DNA of 10,595 nucleotides from an uncultured Bacteroidales bacterium (GCA_902783615.1 CACZRQ010000073.1:1-10595), one strand, 5' to 3'; shown: positions 1 through 6,269, numbered from the stretch's first letter. Numbers and translations: made by a program. The notes: generated by a model from the letters alone, not told the origin.

Positions 1-552
1 AATGAGGTAACCATCTCGTTTCCTTGTGAGAAACAGAAAGCAGAAAAGCCTCAGCGGGAGAACATTGCAAGGCAATTGAGCAAGCTTGGCAACACAGCTT
101 TTATTAACGAACAATTAATCATAGATCATGAAGAGTTTTTCATTCCATCGTCTGTATTGGCCGATTGGCGCAGACAGGTGATTGACGAGCTTACCAAGCT
201 TCGTTTTGTGAACTATCGTCAGGAAGTGGCGGTTTGGAAGCAGACGGAACATCCTTATCTGCAACAGAGTCTCACCTACTTGGGCAATGTGATGAATAAG
301 CAGGCTCGGGCTTTCTATGCTGCACATGGGGTGATTCAGATTGAGGATGCTTTCGAGAAGAAGCCTGTGGAGGATGCCACTGTGATGTTCTGCAAGCATT
401 GTCTGCGTTTTGCGATGGGTTGGTGCCCCACGAAACAACAGGGCAAGTCGCCTTATCGCGAACCGTATTACTTGCATAGCTTAGATGGCAAGGTGTTTAG
501 GTTGGTGTTTGATTGTAAGAATTGCATGATGAGATTGACGATGGACAATTGA
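1..552 (+). CDS. Peptidase U32 family protein, C-terminal part (5' end outside window)
   Basis: The frame is open from base 1 to the TGA at 550-552, giving 183 codons, so the gene starts upstream of the window; the TTG at 76 is an internal Leu codon. The visible part matches the C-terminal region of long U32 (collagenase-like) peptidases: a KLGNTAF segment, then FIPSSVLADWRRQ, and a cysteine-rich end with CKHC (bases 391-402), WCP (Cys at 424) and DCKNC (Cys codons at 514 and 523). Five cysteines in this pattern suggest a metal or Fe-S site, which is inference. U32 relatives include RlhA-type enzymes involved in 23S rRNA hydroxylation as well as proteins annotated as proteases, so the substrate here is uncertain. 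The N-terminal catalytic domain is not in the window. The stop overlaps the next gene's probable start, so the two are likely co-transcribed. Family call is firm; function is not. Confidence 0.88.
   Translation, partial: NEVTISFPCEKQKAEKPQRENIARQLSKLGNTAFINEQLIIDHEEFFIPSSVLADWRRQVIDELTKLRFVNYRQEVAVWKQTEHPYLQQSLTYLGNVMNKQARAFYAAHGVIQIEDAFEKKPVEDATVMFCKHCLRFAMGWCPTKQQGKSPYREPYYLHSLDGKVFRLVFDCKNCMMRLTMDN
533..552 (+). repeat. Short degenerate heptad repeat (GATTGAC-like) at a gene junction
   Basis: Three units with a 7-base period: GATTGAC (533-539), GATGGAC (540-546) and AATTGA (547-552). Over 20 bases this differs from the start of the radA repeat at 4718 by one base. It lies on the last codons of the U32 gene and the start region of the next gene. 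It is short and could be chance. Confidence 0.4.
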
Positions 553-1511
553 AGAAGATAGTTTACATATTGATGGGTATGATGATTTTGGCAAGTTGCC
601 ATTATCCATACAAGGCCATGTTGGAGAATGAGGAACTGGACCAACAGGCAAGAGACTCGTTGACCATGCTGTACGAGCGGCATTATGCGACGGGTCTCAA
701 CCTGGAATTGGAGGCCGACTCGCTGAACCTGGCTTGCTTGCCTTTGCAAAACTGCATCAATATGATTTACAAGGGCGATCGTGTGGTGGTGGCTGAAATT
801 CGCAAAGATACGGCTGATGTGGTGGATAGCATCTGGGTGAAGCTGGCCCACTCTGATGGGGTGCAAGGATGGGTGCACGAAACGGACATGAAACAACGGT
901 TTGTGCCCATCGACAGTATCTCGCAAGCAATTCATGTGTTCAGTGGGGTCAACAAGGCAGTGATTGCCTTCATGATGTGCATTTTCATTGGTTTCTTCTT
1001 GATTAGAGATTATCAACAACAGCCATTCAAGTTGGTTTGGTTCAACGATATAGACAGTCTGTATCCGCTGTTCCTTTGTCTGGTGGTTTCCTGTAGCGCT
1101 ACCCTCTATGAAAGCATGCAGCTCTTCGTTCCTGATACGTGGGAAACCTTCTACTACAACCCCACTTTCTCACCTTTCAAGTTGCCTTGGATACTTACGC
1201 TTTTCATCGGAAGTTTGTGGCTCATCATCATTGCCTCCATCAGTGCAGTGAGTGAGGTGTTTCGCCATCTATCAGGTTGGGGCATCACCTATTACTTGGC
1301 GGGACTCATGGCAGCCTGTGTGTTCTGCTACTTGTTCTTCATGCTCACCACCCACTTCTACATCGGCTATTTCTTCCTGATTGTCTTCATCTTGATGTTC
1401 ATTCGCCGTCTCTATCTGCGAACGCTCCGCTATCCTTACCGATGCGGACAATGCGGACAAAAACTGAAAGAAAAAGGCATCTGCCCGCATTGTCATGCAG
1501 TGAACAATTAA
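549..1511 (+). CDS. Predicted lipoprotein/membrane protein: SH3-like domain, five membrane spans, C-terminal zinc ribbon
   Basis: No gene name is recognised. I place the start at TTG 549, which overlaps the U32 stop as TTGA, because it gives a good lipoprotein signal: Lys2-Lys3, a hydrophobic core, then the lipobox LASC with Cys17. ATG 522 adds nine mostly acidic or polar residues; ATG 573 leaves too short a signal with no charge. From TTG the protein has 320 residues. Residues about 70-115 resemble a bacterial SH3 domain (YKGDRVVV, SIWVKL, GWVHETDM). Five hydrophobic spans follow (about 134-152, 172-193, 212-234, 245-267, 270-286). The end is a zinc ribbon, CGQC and CPHC (Cys299, 302, 312, 315). 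Positive-inside charges (RRLYLRTLRYPYR after the last span) predict a periplasmic SH3 domain and a cytoplasmic zinc ribbon. It is probably co-expressed with the U32 gene. A role in envelope sensing would be inference. Confidence 0.75.
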   Translation: MKKIVYILMGMMILASCHYPYKAMLENEELDQQARDSLTMLYERHYATGLNLELEADSLNLACLPLQNCINMIYKGDRVVVAEIRKDTADVVDSIWVKLAHSDGVQGWVHETDMKQRFVPIDSISQAIHVFSGVNKAVIAFMMCIFIGFFLIRDYQQQPFKLVWFNDIDSLYPLFLCLVVSCSATLYESMQLFVPDTWETFYYNPTFSPFKLPWILTLFIGSLWLIIIASISAVSEVFRHLSGWGITYYLAGLMAACVFCYLFFMLTTHFYIGYFFLIVFILMFIRRLYLRTLRYPYRCGQCGQKLKEKGICPHCHAVNN

Positions 1512-2116
1512 ATGGAATCGGCCTCCACGTAGCCTCGCATCACGGCATAGATGGTGAGGCCCGAGATGGTTTTGATGCCCAATTTCTCGGTGATATTCTT
1601 GCGATGGGTGATGACGGTGGTGAGACTGATATGCAGCTTGTCGGCTATCTCTTTGTTGATGAAGCCGCGAGCTACCAGGCTCAGCACCTCAATCTCCCGC
1701 ATGGTCAAATCGTTTTGTGGAGGCATTTGGGAACGGGCAGCTGGTAGCATGCCAGCAGGATGTCCTTGTGGATGTCCTTTGTGATGTCCGTGCTGATGCA
1801 ACAACAGGATGGACTTCACCAAATGCTGCTCATTTTGATTGATGTTGAGAGACAGTACTCCAGAGAGTTGTGCCTGTGTCTCAGCATTGCAGAGCACCAC
1901 CGTCTGGAATTTCTTGCGCAGGAAGAAAGCGGTATGCTCCAAGTATATTTGAATAGACACAAAATAGTGGACGAACATATCTGGCGTGTCGGCCATCAGT
2001 TCGGCAAAAGAACCGAAAGTTCGAATGGTGAACTCAGGTATGATCTCTTCCAACAAATTGGCAAGTCCAATACGAGCCAACGAATTATTGTCTATAATTG
2101 CTATTTCCTTTTCCAT
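1508..2116 (-). CDS. Orphan LuxR-type regulator with degenerate receiver and His-rich linker
   Basis: A 202-residue DNA-binding protein. Residues about 136-197 are a LuxR/NarL-type helix-turn-helix (LTMREIEVLSLVARG, NKEIADKL, TVITHRKNI, KLG). Residues 1-105 look like a receiver domain (IAIIDNNSLARIGLANLL), but only one acidic residue (Asp9) of the usual pair remains. The phospho-acceptor Asp expected near residue 54 is replaced (YFVSIQIYLE), and the conserved Lys is not evident (LSLNINQNEQ). Phosphorylation by a histidine kinase is therefore unlikely, and no kinase gene is nearby. Between the domains, residues 107-119 hold six histidines (LHQHGHHKGHPQGHP region), which could bind metal or haem; this is inference. 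The gene starts 14 bases after the FAD oxidoreductase stop and is probably co-transcribed with it. Its stop overlaps the convergent upstream gene's stop at the palindrome TTAA (1508-1511). The targets are unknown. Confidence 0.88.
   Translation of the reverse strand: MEKEIAIIDNNSLARIGLANLLEEIIPEFTIRTFGSFAELMADTPDMFVHYFVSIQIYLEHTAFFLRKKFQTVVLCNAETQAQLSGVLSLNINQNEQHLVKSILLLHQHGHHKGHPQGHPAGMLPAARSQMPPQNDLTMREIEVLSLVARGFINKEIADKLHISLTTVITHRKNITEKLGIKTISGLTIYAVMRGYVEADSI
1758..1789 (-). repeat. 12-bp in-frame tandem repeat encoding the His-rich linker
   Basis: On the coding (-) strand the core GGACATC(C/A) recurs three times at a 12-base period; on the + strand the units begin at 1758 (ggatgtcc), 1770 (ggatgtcc) and 1782 (tgatgtcc). 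Each unit encodes Gly-His-His/Pro plus Lys/Gln. A 12-base period keeps the frame, so gain or loss of a unit would change the number of histidines without breaking the gene. Confidence 0.7.
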
Positions 2117-2119
2117 CTT

Positions 2120-2154
2120 TCATTCTTCATTCATAATTCTTCATTCTTCATTAA
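2120..2154. repeat. Heptad tandem repeat, T(C/A)ATT(C/A)(T/A) x5, across a gene junction
   Basis: Five consecutive 7-base units: TCATTCT (2120), TCATTCA (2127), TAATTCT (2134), TCATTCT (2141) and TCATTAA (2148). The run fills the space between the FAD oxidoreductase and the LuxR-type regulator and extends into the former. It contains that gene's stop codon (2131-2133) and seven of its last eight codons (ELMKNEEL) in whole, the eighth (Glu512) lying just beyond at 2155-2157. The regulator's ATG is at 2116, just outside. Confidence 0.8.
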
Positions 2155-3690
2155 TTCAAGGCACGCTTCCGCACAACGTTCTCCATCAATCGCAGCAGAG
2201 ACGATGCCACCCGCATAACCAGCTCCCTCGCCACAGGGGAACAATCCCTGCACACGAACATGCTGGAGCGAGAGGTTATCGCGTAAGATACGAACAGGAG
2301 AAGAAGTACGGGTTTCCACACCTATCACAATCGCCTCGTTAGCGAGGAAACCGTGGGCTTGCTTGCCAAAATACCGTAATCCATCTCGCAAACGATCGGC
2401 TATGATATCAGGCATCCAGAAATGAATAGGTGATGGAATCAAGCCTGGAGCATAGCTGCTCTCTGGCAAGCTTCCTCCCAAACGTCCATTCACAAAGTCG
2501 GCCATACGTTGAGCCGGAGCCGTTTGTTTGTAGTTTCCCTGCATCCAACACAAGCGCTCCAAATCGGCTTGGTATCTCATCATCTTCAACGGGTCGTTGT
2601 TCAAATCCTCTATATCTTCGGGGCGCAATTCCACCACCATACCGCTATTGCTCCAAGCGGTGTTGCGATGACTGGGACTCATTCCATTCACTACTATTTG
2701 CTCAGGACCCGTAGCTGCAGGCACCACAATGCCACCAGGACACATGCAGAAACTATACACACCCCTGCCTTTCACCTGGGTCACGAAACTATACTCAGCT
2801 GCAGGCAGATACTTACCCCTACCCTCTGCACGATGATACTGAATCTGGTCGATGCGATGAGCTGGATGCTCTAACCTCACACCTACGGCAATGCCCTTGG
2901 CCTCGATTTCCACACCATTCTCATTGAGCCAAGCATAGACATCGCGAGCAGAATGGCCTGTGGCCAGAATTACAGGACCCTTGAACTCCTCTCCCGTATT
3001 GGTCTGAATGCCTACCACTTTATTCTGGCGAATGACGATGGCATCCATGCGGGTTTGGAAATGAACTTCACCCCCACAACGGATGATGGTGTTCCTCATG
3101 TTTTCTATTACTCCAGGCAACTTATCGGTGCCGATGTGCGGATGAGCATCCACCAGAATATCAGTCGATGCCCCATGCTGGCAGAACACATTGAGGATTT
3201 TATCTACATTGCCACGCTTCTTGCTGCGAGTGTAAAGTTTACCATCAGAGTAAGCTCCCGCACCACCTTCTCCAAAGCTATAATTTGACTCAGCATCAAC
3301 CGCTTGCAAACGAGATATATTGGCTATATCCACCTTGCGTTGGTGCACATCCTTACCTCGTTCAATCACAATGGGGCGCAAACCGAGCTCAATCAACCTC
3401 AATGCGGCAAACAAACCACCTGGGCCTGCCCCCACCACAATCACCTGCGGACGGTCGCCCACATCATGATAGCTGACTGGAGTATATTCCAGCTCTTCTG
3501 GTTGTTCGTTCACATAGGCTCGCACCGTCAGATTCACGAAAATGGTACGTTGGCGGGCATCAATGCTTCGCTTCAGAATTCTGATGGCGTTGATGTCGCT
3601 CAACCCTTTTTCTTCCAACAAATAGCGCTTGATGGCTTCATTGCTTGAAGCCACCTCTGGCAATACTCTTATTTGATATTCACTTATCAT
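2131..3690 (-). CDS. FAD-dependent oxidoreductase of unknown substrate (COG2509-like)
   Basis: A 519-residue flavoprotein. After an N-terminal domain of about 80 residues there is a Rossmann dinucleotide-binding motif, VVGAGPGG (85-92), ending at Glu110 of the second strand. Then come FGEGGAGAYSDGKL (139-151), ATGHSARD (243-250), SFCMCPGG (313-320, with Cys315 and Cys317 as a CXC) and a C-terminal FAD contact LFPCGEGAGYAGGI (483-496). This is the architecture of the uncharacterised NAD(P)/FAD-dependent dehydrogenases grouped as COG2509, which are common in anaerobes; the substrate is not established. The start ATG (3690) gives the expected N-terminus (ISEYQIRVLPE). The last eight residues are encoded by a heptad repeat and are unlikely to be part of the conserved fold. 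It lies 81 bases downstream of radA on the same strand, separated by a G/C-rich palindromic element, and 14 bases upstream of the regulator gene. No own promoter is visible. Confidence 0.92.
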   Translation of the reverse strand: MISEYQIRVLPEVASSNEAIKRYLLEEKGLSDINAIRILKRSIDARQRTIFVNLTVRAYVNEQPEELEYTPVSYHDVGDRPQVIVVGAGPGGLFAALRLIELGLRPIVIERGKDVHQRKVDIANISRLQAVDAESNYSFGEGGAGAYSDGKLYTRSKKRGNVDKILNVFCQHGASTDILVDAHPHIGTDKLPGVIENMRNTIIRCGGEVHFQTRMDAIVIRQNKVVGIQTNTGEEFKGPVILATGHSARDVYAWLNENGVEIEAKGIAVGVRLEHPAHRIDQIQYHRAEGRGKYLPAAEYSFVTQVKGRGVYSFCMCPGGIVVPAATGPEQIVVNGMSPSHRNTAWSNSGMVVELRPEDIEDLNNDPLKMMRYQADLERLCWMQGNYKQTAPAQRMADFVNGRLGGSLPESSYAPGLIPSPIHFWMPDIIADRLRDGLRYFGKQAHGFLANEAIVIGVETRTSSPVRILRDNLSLQHVRVQGLFPCGEGAGYAGGIVSAAIDGERCAEACLELMKNEEL

Positions 3691-3715
3691 AATTTTCTAT
3701 AGTCAATCTCTTAAA

Positions 3716-3764
3716 CTCTCCCCCTTAGGTAGGGGGAGTACCCTCCGCAGGAGGGGGAGGGAGT
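3716..3764. repeat. G/C-rich double-hairpin intergenic element
   Basis: Two adjacent inverted repeats. The first has an 8-bp stem, CTCCCCCT (3718-3725) with AGGGGGAG (3731-3738), and a 5-base loop. The second has a 6-bp stem, CCCTCC (3741-3746) with GGAGGG (3750-3755), and loop GCA. The outer edges (ACTC at 3715-3718 and GAGT at 3761-3764) also pair, so the whole element is an imperfect palindrome. It stands out against the AT-rich flanks. It resembles the short G-rich palindromes scattered between genes in many Bacteroidetes genomes (from general knowledge, not searched). In the radA mRNA it could act as a partial terminator or as a 3'-end stabiliser ahead of the FAD gene. Confidence 0.7.
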
Positions 3765-3771
3765 ATGTTAT

Positions 3772-5184
3772 TCATCCAAATAAAATCCGAAACGCCTCTT
3801 CCACTTTCCGAACTGGCACCAACTCAATATCCAAATGCTTGGTATCAATGCCTTTCAGATTAAACTTCGGCAAGAGGAATCGCTTGAATCCCAATTTCTG
3901 GGCCTCACTGATTCGTTGCGCTATGCGACCAACGGGACGAATCTCGCCAGAGAGCCCAATCTCGCCAGCCATACAGACTCCCGGCTCGATGGCTGCATCC
4001 ATATTACTCGACAGAATGGCACTGATAACAGGCAAATCGATGGCTGTATCGTTCACCCGCAAACCTCCGGCGATGTTCAGGAAAACATCTTTCTGCGCCA
4101 ACTTGAAACCAACGCGTTTCTCCAACACCGCCAAGAGCATATTCATGCGACGAAGGTCGAACCCAGTGGCAGAACGTTGGGGATAACCATATACGGCACT
4201 ACTCACCAAAGCCTGCACCTCAATCAGGAAAGGCCGGATTCCCTCGATGGCACCAGCGATGGCAATGCCACTCATGCCCTCGTGCTCCTGATTCAACAAC
4301 AGTTCTGAAGGGTTGCTCACCTGACGTAAACCATCCTGACGCATCTCGTAGATTCCCAACTCATCAGTACTTCCGAAACGATTCTTGATACTGCGCAGAA
4401 TACGATACATATAGTGCTGGTCACCCTCAAATTGCAGCACGGTATCTACAATATGTTCCAGTATCTTAGGCCCTGCTATGGTGCCCTCTTTATTGATGTG
4501 GCCAATCAGGATCACAGCCGTATGGCTCTCTTTGGCAAATCGCAGAATGGAAGCCGCACACTCGCGAACCTGGGTAATGCTGCCAGGCGACGAATCCACC
4601 AACTCGGTATAGATGGTTTGGATAGAGTCGATGATCACAATCTCTGGTTGAACCTCTCTGATGTGCTTGAAGATTTGCTCCAAGGATGTTTCGCAAAGAA
4701 TCAGACAATCAGACTCTGATTGACGATTGACAATTGACGATTGACAATTGTCTCTGCTCGCCAATCTATCTGCACGCAGTTTAAGTTGTCGCTGACTCTC
4801 TTCACCACTCACATATAAGATACGCTTTTCGGGCATCTGAAGAACGGTTTGCATCACCAGAGTACTCTTGCCGATACCAGGTTCTCCACCAACCAGCACC
4901 AACGAACCTTTCACCAAGCCACCACCCAACACACGATTCAACTCTTCATCGTGCATATCGATGCGAGGCTCAGCAGAAGCGTCGATATCATGCAGGCGCA
5001 CAGGCTTATTGCTGCGAGATGTATCCATTGCCTTACTGGCAGATGCACCCTTTGCAGGTGACTCCTTGTGTATCACCACTTCCTGGAAAGTATTCCATTG
5101 TCCGCACGATGGACATTTACCCAACCATTTGGGCGAGTCGTAGCCACAATTCGAGCAAACGTATGCTGTTTTATCCTTTGCCAT
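3772..5184 (-). CDS. radA: DNA repair protein RadA (Sms)
   Basis: A 470-residue RecA-like ATPase with a Lon-like C-terminal domain; RadA drives branch migration of recombination intermediates on DNA. It has an N-terminal zinc finger, CSNC...CPSC (Cys10, 13, 24, 27), Walker A GEPGIGKST (100-108), Walker B strand EIVIIDS (Asp186), the family-defining KNRFG (267-271), and a C-terminal Lon-protease-like region (about 290-470) without proteolytic function in this family. ATG 5184 is chosen because the zinc finger follows directly. An unusual feature is an extra loop, about residues 144-158, coded by a 7-bp tandem repeat and lying between the RecA-core segments RADRLAS and CLILCETS. It has its own promoter at 5208-5238, divergent from nadK. 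It is probably the first gene of a radA-FAD oxidoreductase-regulator transcript. Confidence 0.96.
   Translation of the reverse strand: MAKDKTAYVCSNCGYDSPKWLGKCPSCGQWNTFQEVVIHKESPAKGASASKAMDTSRSNKPVRLHDIDASAEPRIDMHDEELNRVLGGGLVKGSLVLVGGEPGIGKSTLVMQTVLQMPEKRILYVSGEESQRQLKLRADRLASRDNCQSSIVNRQSESDCLILCETSLEQIFKHIREVQPEIVIIDSIQTIYTELVDSSPGSITQVRECAASILRFAKESHTAVILIGHINKEGTIAGPKILEHIVDTVLQFEGDQHYMYRILRSIKNRFGSTDELGIYEMRQDGLRQVSNPSELLLNQEHEGMSGIAIAGAIEGIRPFLIEVQALVSSAVYGYPQRSATGFDLRRMNMLLAVLEKRVGFKLAQKDVFLNIAGGLRVNDTAIDLPVISAILSSNMDAAIEPGVCMAGEIGLSGEIRPVGRIAQRISEAQKLGFKRFLLPKFNLKGIDTKHLDIELVPVRKVEEAFRILFG
4718..4750. repeat. Heptad tandem repeat (G/A)ATTGAC inside radA
   Basis: Units at a 7-base period: GATTGAC (4718), GATTGAC (4725), AATTGAC (4732), GATTGAC (4739), then AATTG (4746-4750), about 4.7 copies. 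Read on the coding strand these bases give RadA residues 146-155 in full and share bases with the codons for Asp145 and Ser156 (DNCQSSIVNRQS). Three units equal 21 bases, so only multiples of three units keep the radA frame. Confidence 0.85.
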
Positions 5185-5207
5185 CTTCTTTTTTTAGATT
5201 TAAAACG

Positions 5208-5238
5208 CAAAGTAAAGGATTTTATTCCTAAGTTCAAA
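5208..5238 (-). promoter_or_regulatory. radA promoter (Bacteroidetes type)
   Basis: On the - strand, TTTG (complement of 5235-5238) is followed by exactly 19 bases and then TTACTTTG (complement of 5208-5215). This matches the known Bacteroidetes sigma-ABfr pattern, TTTG-N19-21-TAnnTTTG, with one mismatch in the -7 box. Transcription would start a few bases downstream, leaving a leader of roughly 15-20 bases before the radA ATG at 5184. Confidence 0.65.
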
Positions 5239-5247
5239 AAAAAATAG

Positions 5248-5255
5248 TATATTTG
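5248..5255 (+). promoter_or_regulatory. nadK promoter -7 box
   Basis: TATATTTG is an exact TAnnTTTG match, ending 21 bases before the nadK ATG. No TTTG sits at the usual distance upstream; the nearest T-rich stretch is TTTTA (5220-5224), 23 bases away. An A9 tract (5236-5244) fills part of the spacer. The presumed promoter overlaps the divergent radA promoter. Confidence 0.6.
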
Positions 5256-5276
5256 CCACTCAAAACGGAAACAATT

Positions 5277-6143
5277 ATGAAATTCGCTATCATAGGCAAG
5301 AAATACCAGAGCGATAAGCTGATGTATGTTGAGCATCTGTTGGCTCTACTTCGCCATTACAAAGCCAAAATACTGGTGGAGAAGTCGTTCGCTAATTTCC
5401 TGAAACAGGAGAAAGGCTGGGTTTTACCTGAAGAGGAAATGTTCGAGGGTAAAGCGTTCTCGGCCGACATGGTCATCAGTTTGGGAGGTGACGGTACTTT
5501 CCTGAAAGCTGCAAGTCTTGTAGGCAATCGTAACATCCCTATTTTGGGTATCAACACTGGCCGTCTGGGTTTCCTGGCCGACATTCTACCAGAGGAGATG
5601 GATGTGACCATCGATGAGATTTACGCCAACCATTATAAGATTGAAGAACGTGCCGTCTTGCAGCTCACCAGCAGTCAACCCCTGAGCATCCCCACCTTTG
5701 CGCTCAACGAGGTGGCCATCCTGAAGCACGACAGTTCTTCGATGATCAGCATCAAGGCTTTCATCAACCGCGAGCACCTGAATACCTATCAGGCCGATGG
5801 TTTGATCATCGCTACGCCCACAGGCTCGACAGGCTATTCACTGAGCGTTGGTGGTCCTGTCATTGCCCCGCAGAGTAAAACGATGGTGATCAGCCCCATT
5901 GCGCCCCACAGTCTAAATTGTCGCCCCTTGGTGGTGAGAGATGACTGGGAGATAACCCTCGAAGTGGGAAGCAGGAGTCATAACTTCCTGGTATCAGTAG
6001 ATGGAAAGAGTGAATCGTGCGACGAGCAAACCCGCCTACGTATCACCCGTGCTCCTTATACCATCAAGCTGGTGAAAAGATTCGACCATCAGTACTTCAA
6101 CACCCTGCGAAGTAAGATGATGTGGGGAGCCGATGCGAGGTAA
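5277..6143 (+). CDS. nadK: NAD kinase
   Basis: NAD kinase phosphorylates NAD to NADP with ATP or polyphosphate and supplies the cell's NADP(H). From ATG 5277 the protein has 288 residues, normal for the family. The upstream in-frame TTG (5253) lies inside the -7 promoter box and is not the start. Diagnostic motifs are GGDGT (70-74), NTGRLGF (93-99), LNEVA with Asn144-Glu145, and the glycine-rich segment TPTGSTGYSLSVGGP (180-194), which binds NAD. PIAPHSLNCRPLV (207-219) and VDG (241-243) complete the C-terminal fold. It is a single gene divergent from radA. No clear hairpin terminator follows, so some read-through into mdh is possible despite the mdh promoter. Confidence 0.96.
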   Translation: MKFAIIGKKYQSDKLMYVEHLLALLRHYKAKILVEKSFANFLKQEKGWVLPEEEMFEGKAFSADMVISLGGDGTFLKAASLVGNRNIPILGINTGRLGFLADILPEEMDVTIDEIYANHYKIEERAVLQLTSSQPLSIPTFALNEVAILKHDSSSMISIKAFINREHLNTYQADGLIIATPTGSTGYSLSVGGPVIAPQSKTMVISPIAPHSLNCRPLVVRDDWEITLEVGSRSHNFLVSVDGKSESCDEQTRLRITRAPYTIKLVKRFDHQYFNTLRSKMMWGADAR

Positions 6144-6194
6144 AATGAGGATAAAATGTAATTTTTGTGAAATAGTTGACCTAACATGCACGTA

Positions 6195-6228
6195 ATATCA
6201 AGTATTTTCATAAATTTGCATTTGATAT
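6195..6228 (+). promoter_or_regulatory. mdh promoter with flanking inverted repeat
   Basis: The -7 box TAAATTTG (6211-6218) is an exact TAnnTTTG match and is followed by a leader of about 45 AT-rich bases, typical of well-expressed Bacteroidetes genes. It is flanked by a perfect 7-bp inverted repeat, ATATCAA (6195-6201) and TTGATAT (6222-6228), 20 bases apart, which could be an operator. No good TTTG -33 box is seen. A second small dyad, GAAAA-CGA-TTTTC, lies at 6231-6243. In an AT-rich region the dyads may be chance. Confidence 0.5.
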
Positions 6229-6269
6229 ACGAAAACGATTTTCATTAACATTTAAAAAACTTATAAATT

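Noticed and set aside
468..1019. Open frame of 183 codons on the - strand
   Set aside because: Antisense to the U32 end and the SH3/zinc-ribbon gene. It is His-rich because of the complement of frequent codons and has no domain or promoter.
1277..1747. Open frame on the + strand running into the regulator gene
   Set aside because: It overlaps the zinc-ribbon coding end in another frame and is then antisense to the LuxR helix-turn-helix; low-complexity start and no family resemblance.
4718..4750. Repeat considered as a CRISPR fragment
   Set aside because: The units are 7 bases and directly adjacent with no spacers; no cas genes are present.
5253..5276. Earlier TTG start for nadK
   Set aside because: The TTG is part of the -7 promoter box, so it would not be in the message; ATG 5277 gives the normal NAD kinase N-terminus.
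6144..6269. Possible riboswitch or small RNA ahead of mdh
   Set aside because: The leader after the -7 box is short and AT-rich, with only a small dyad and no recognisable aptamer structure.
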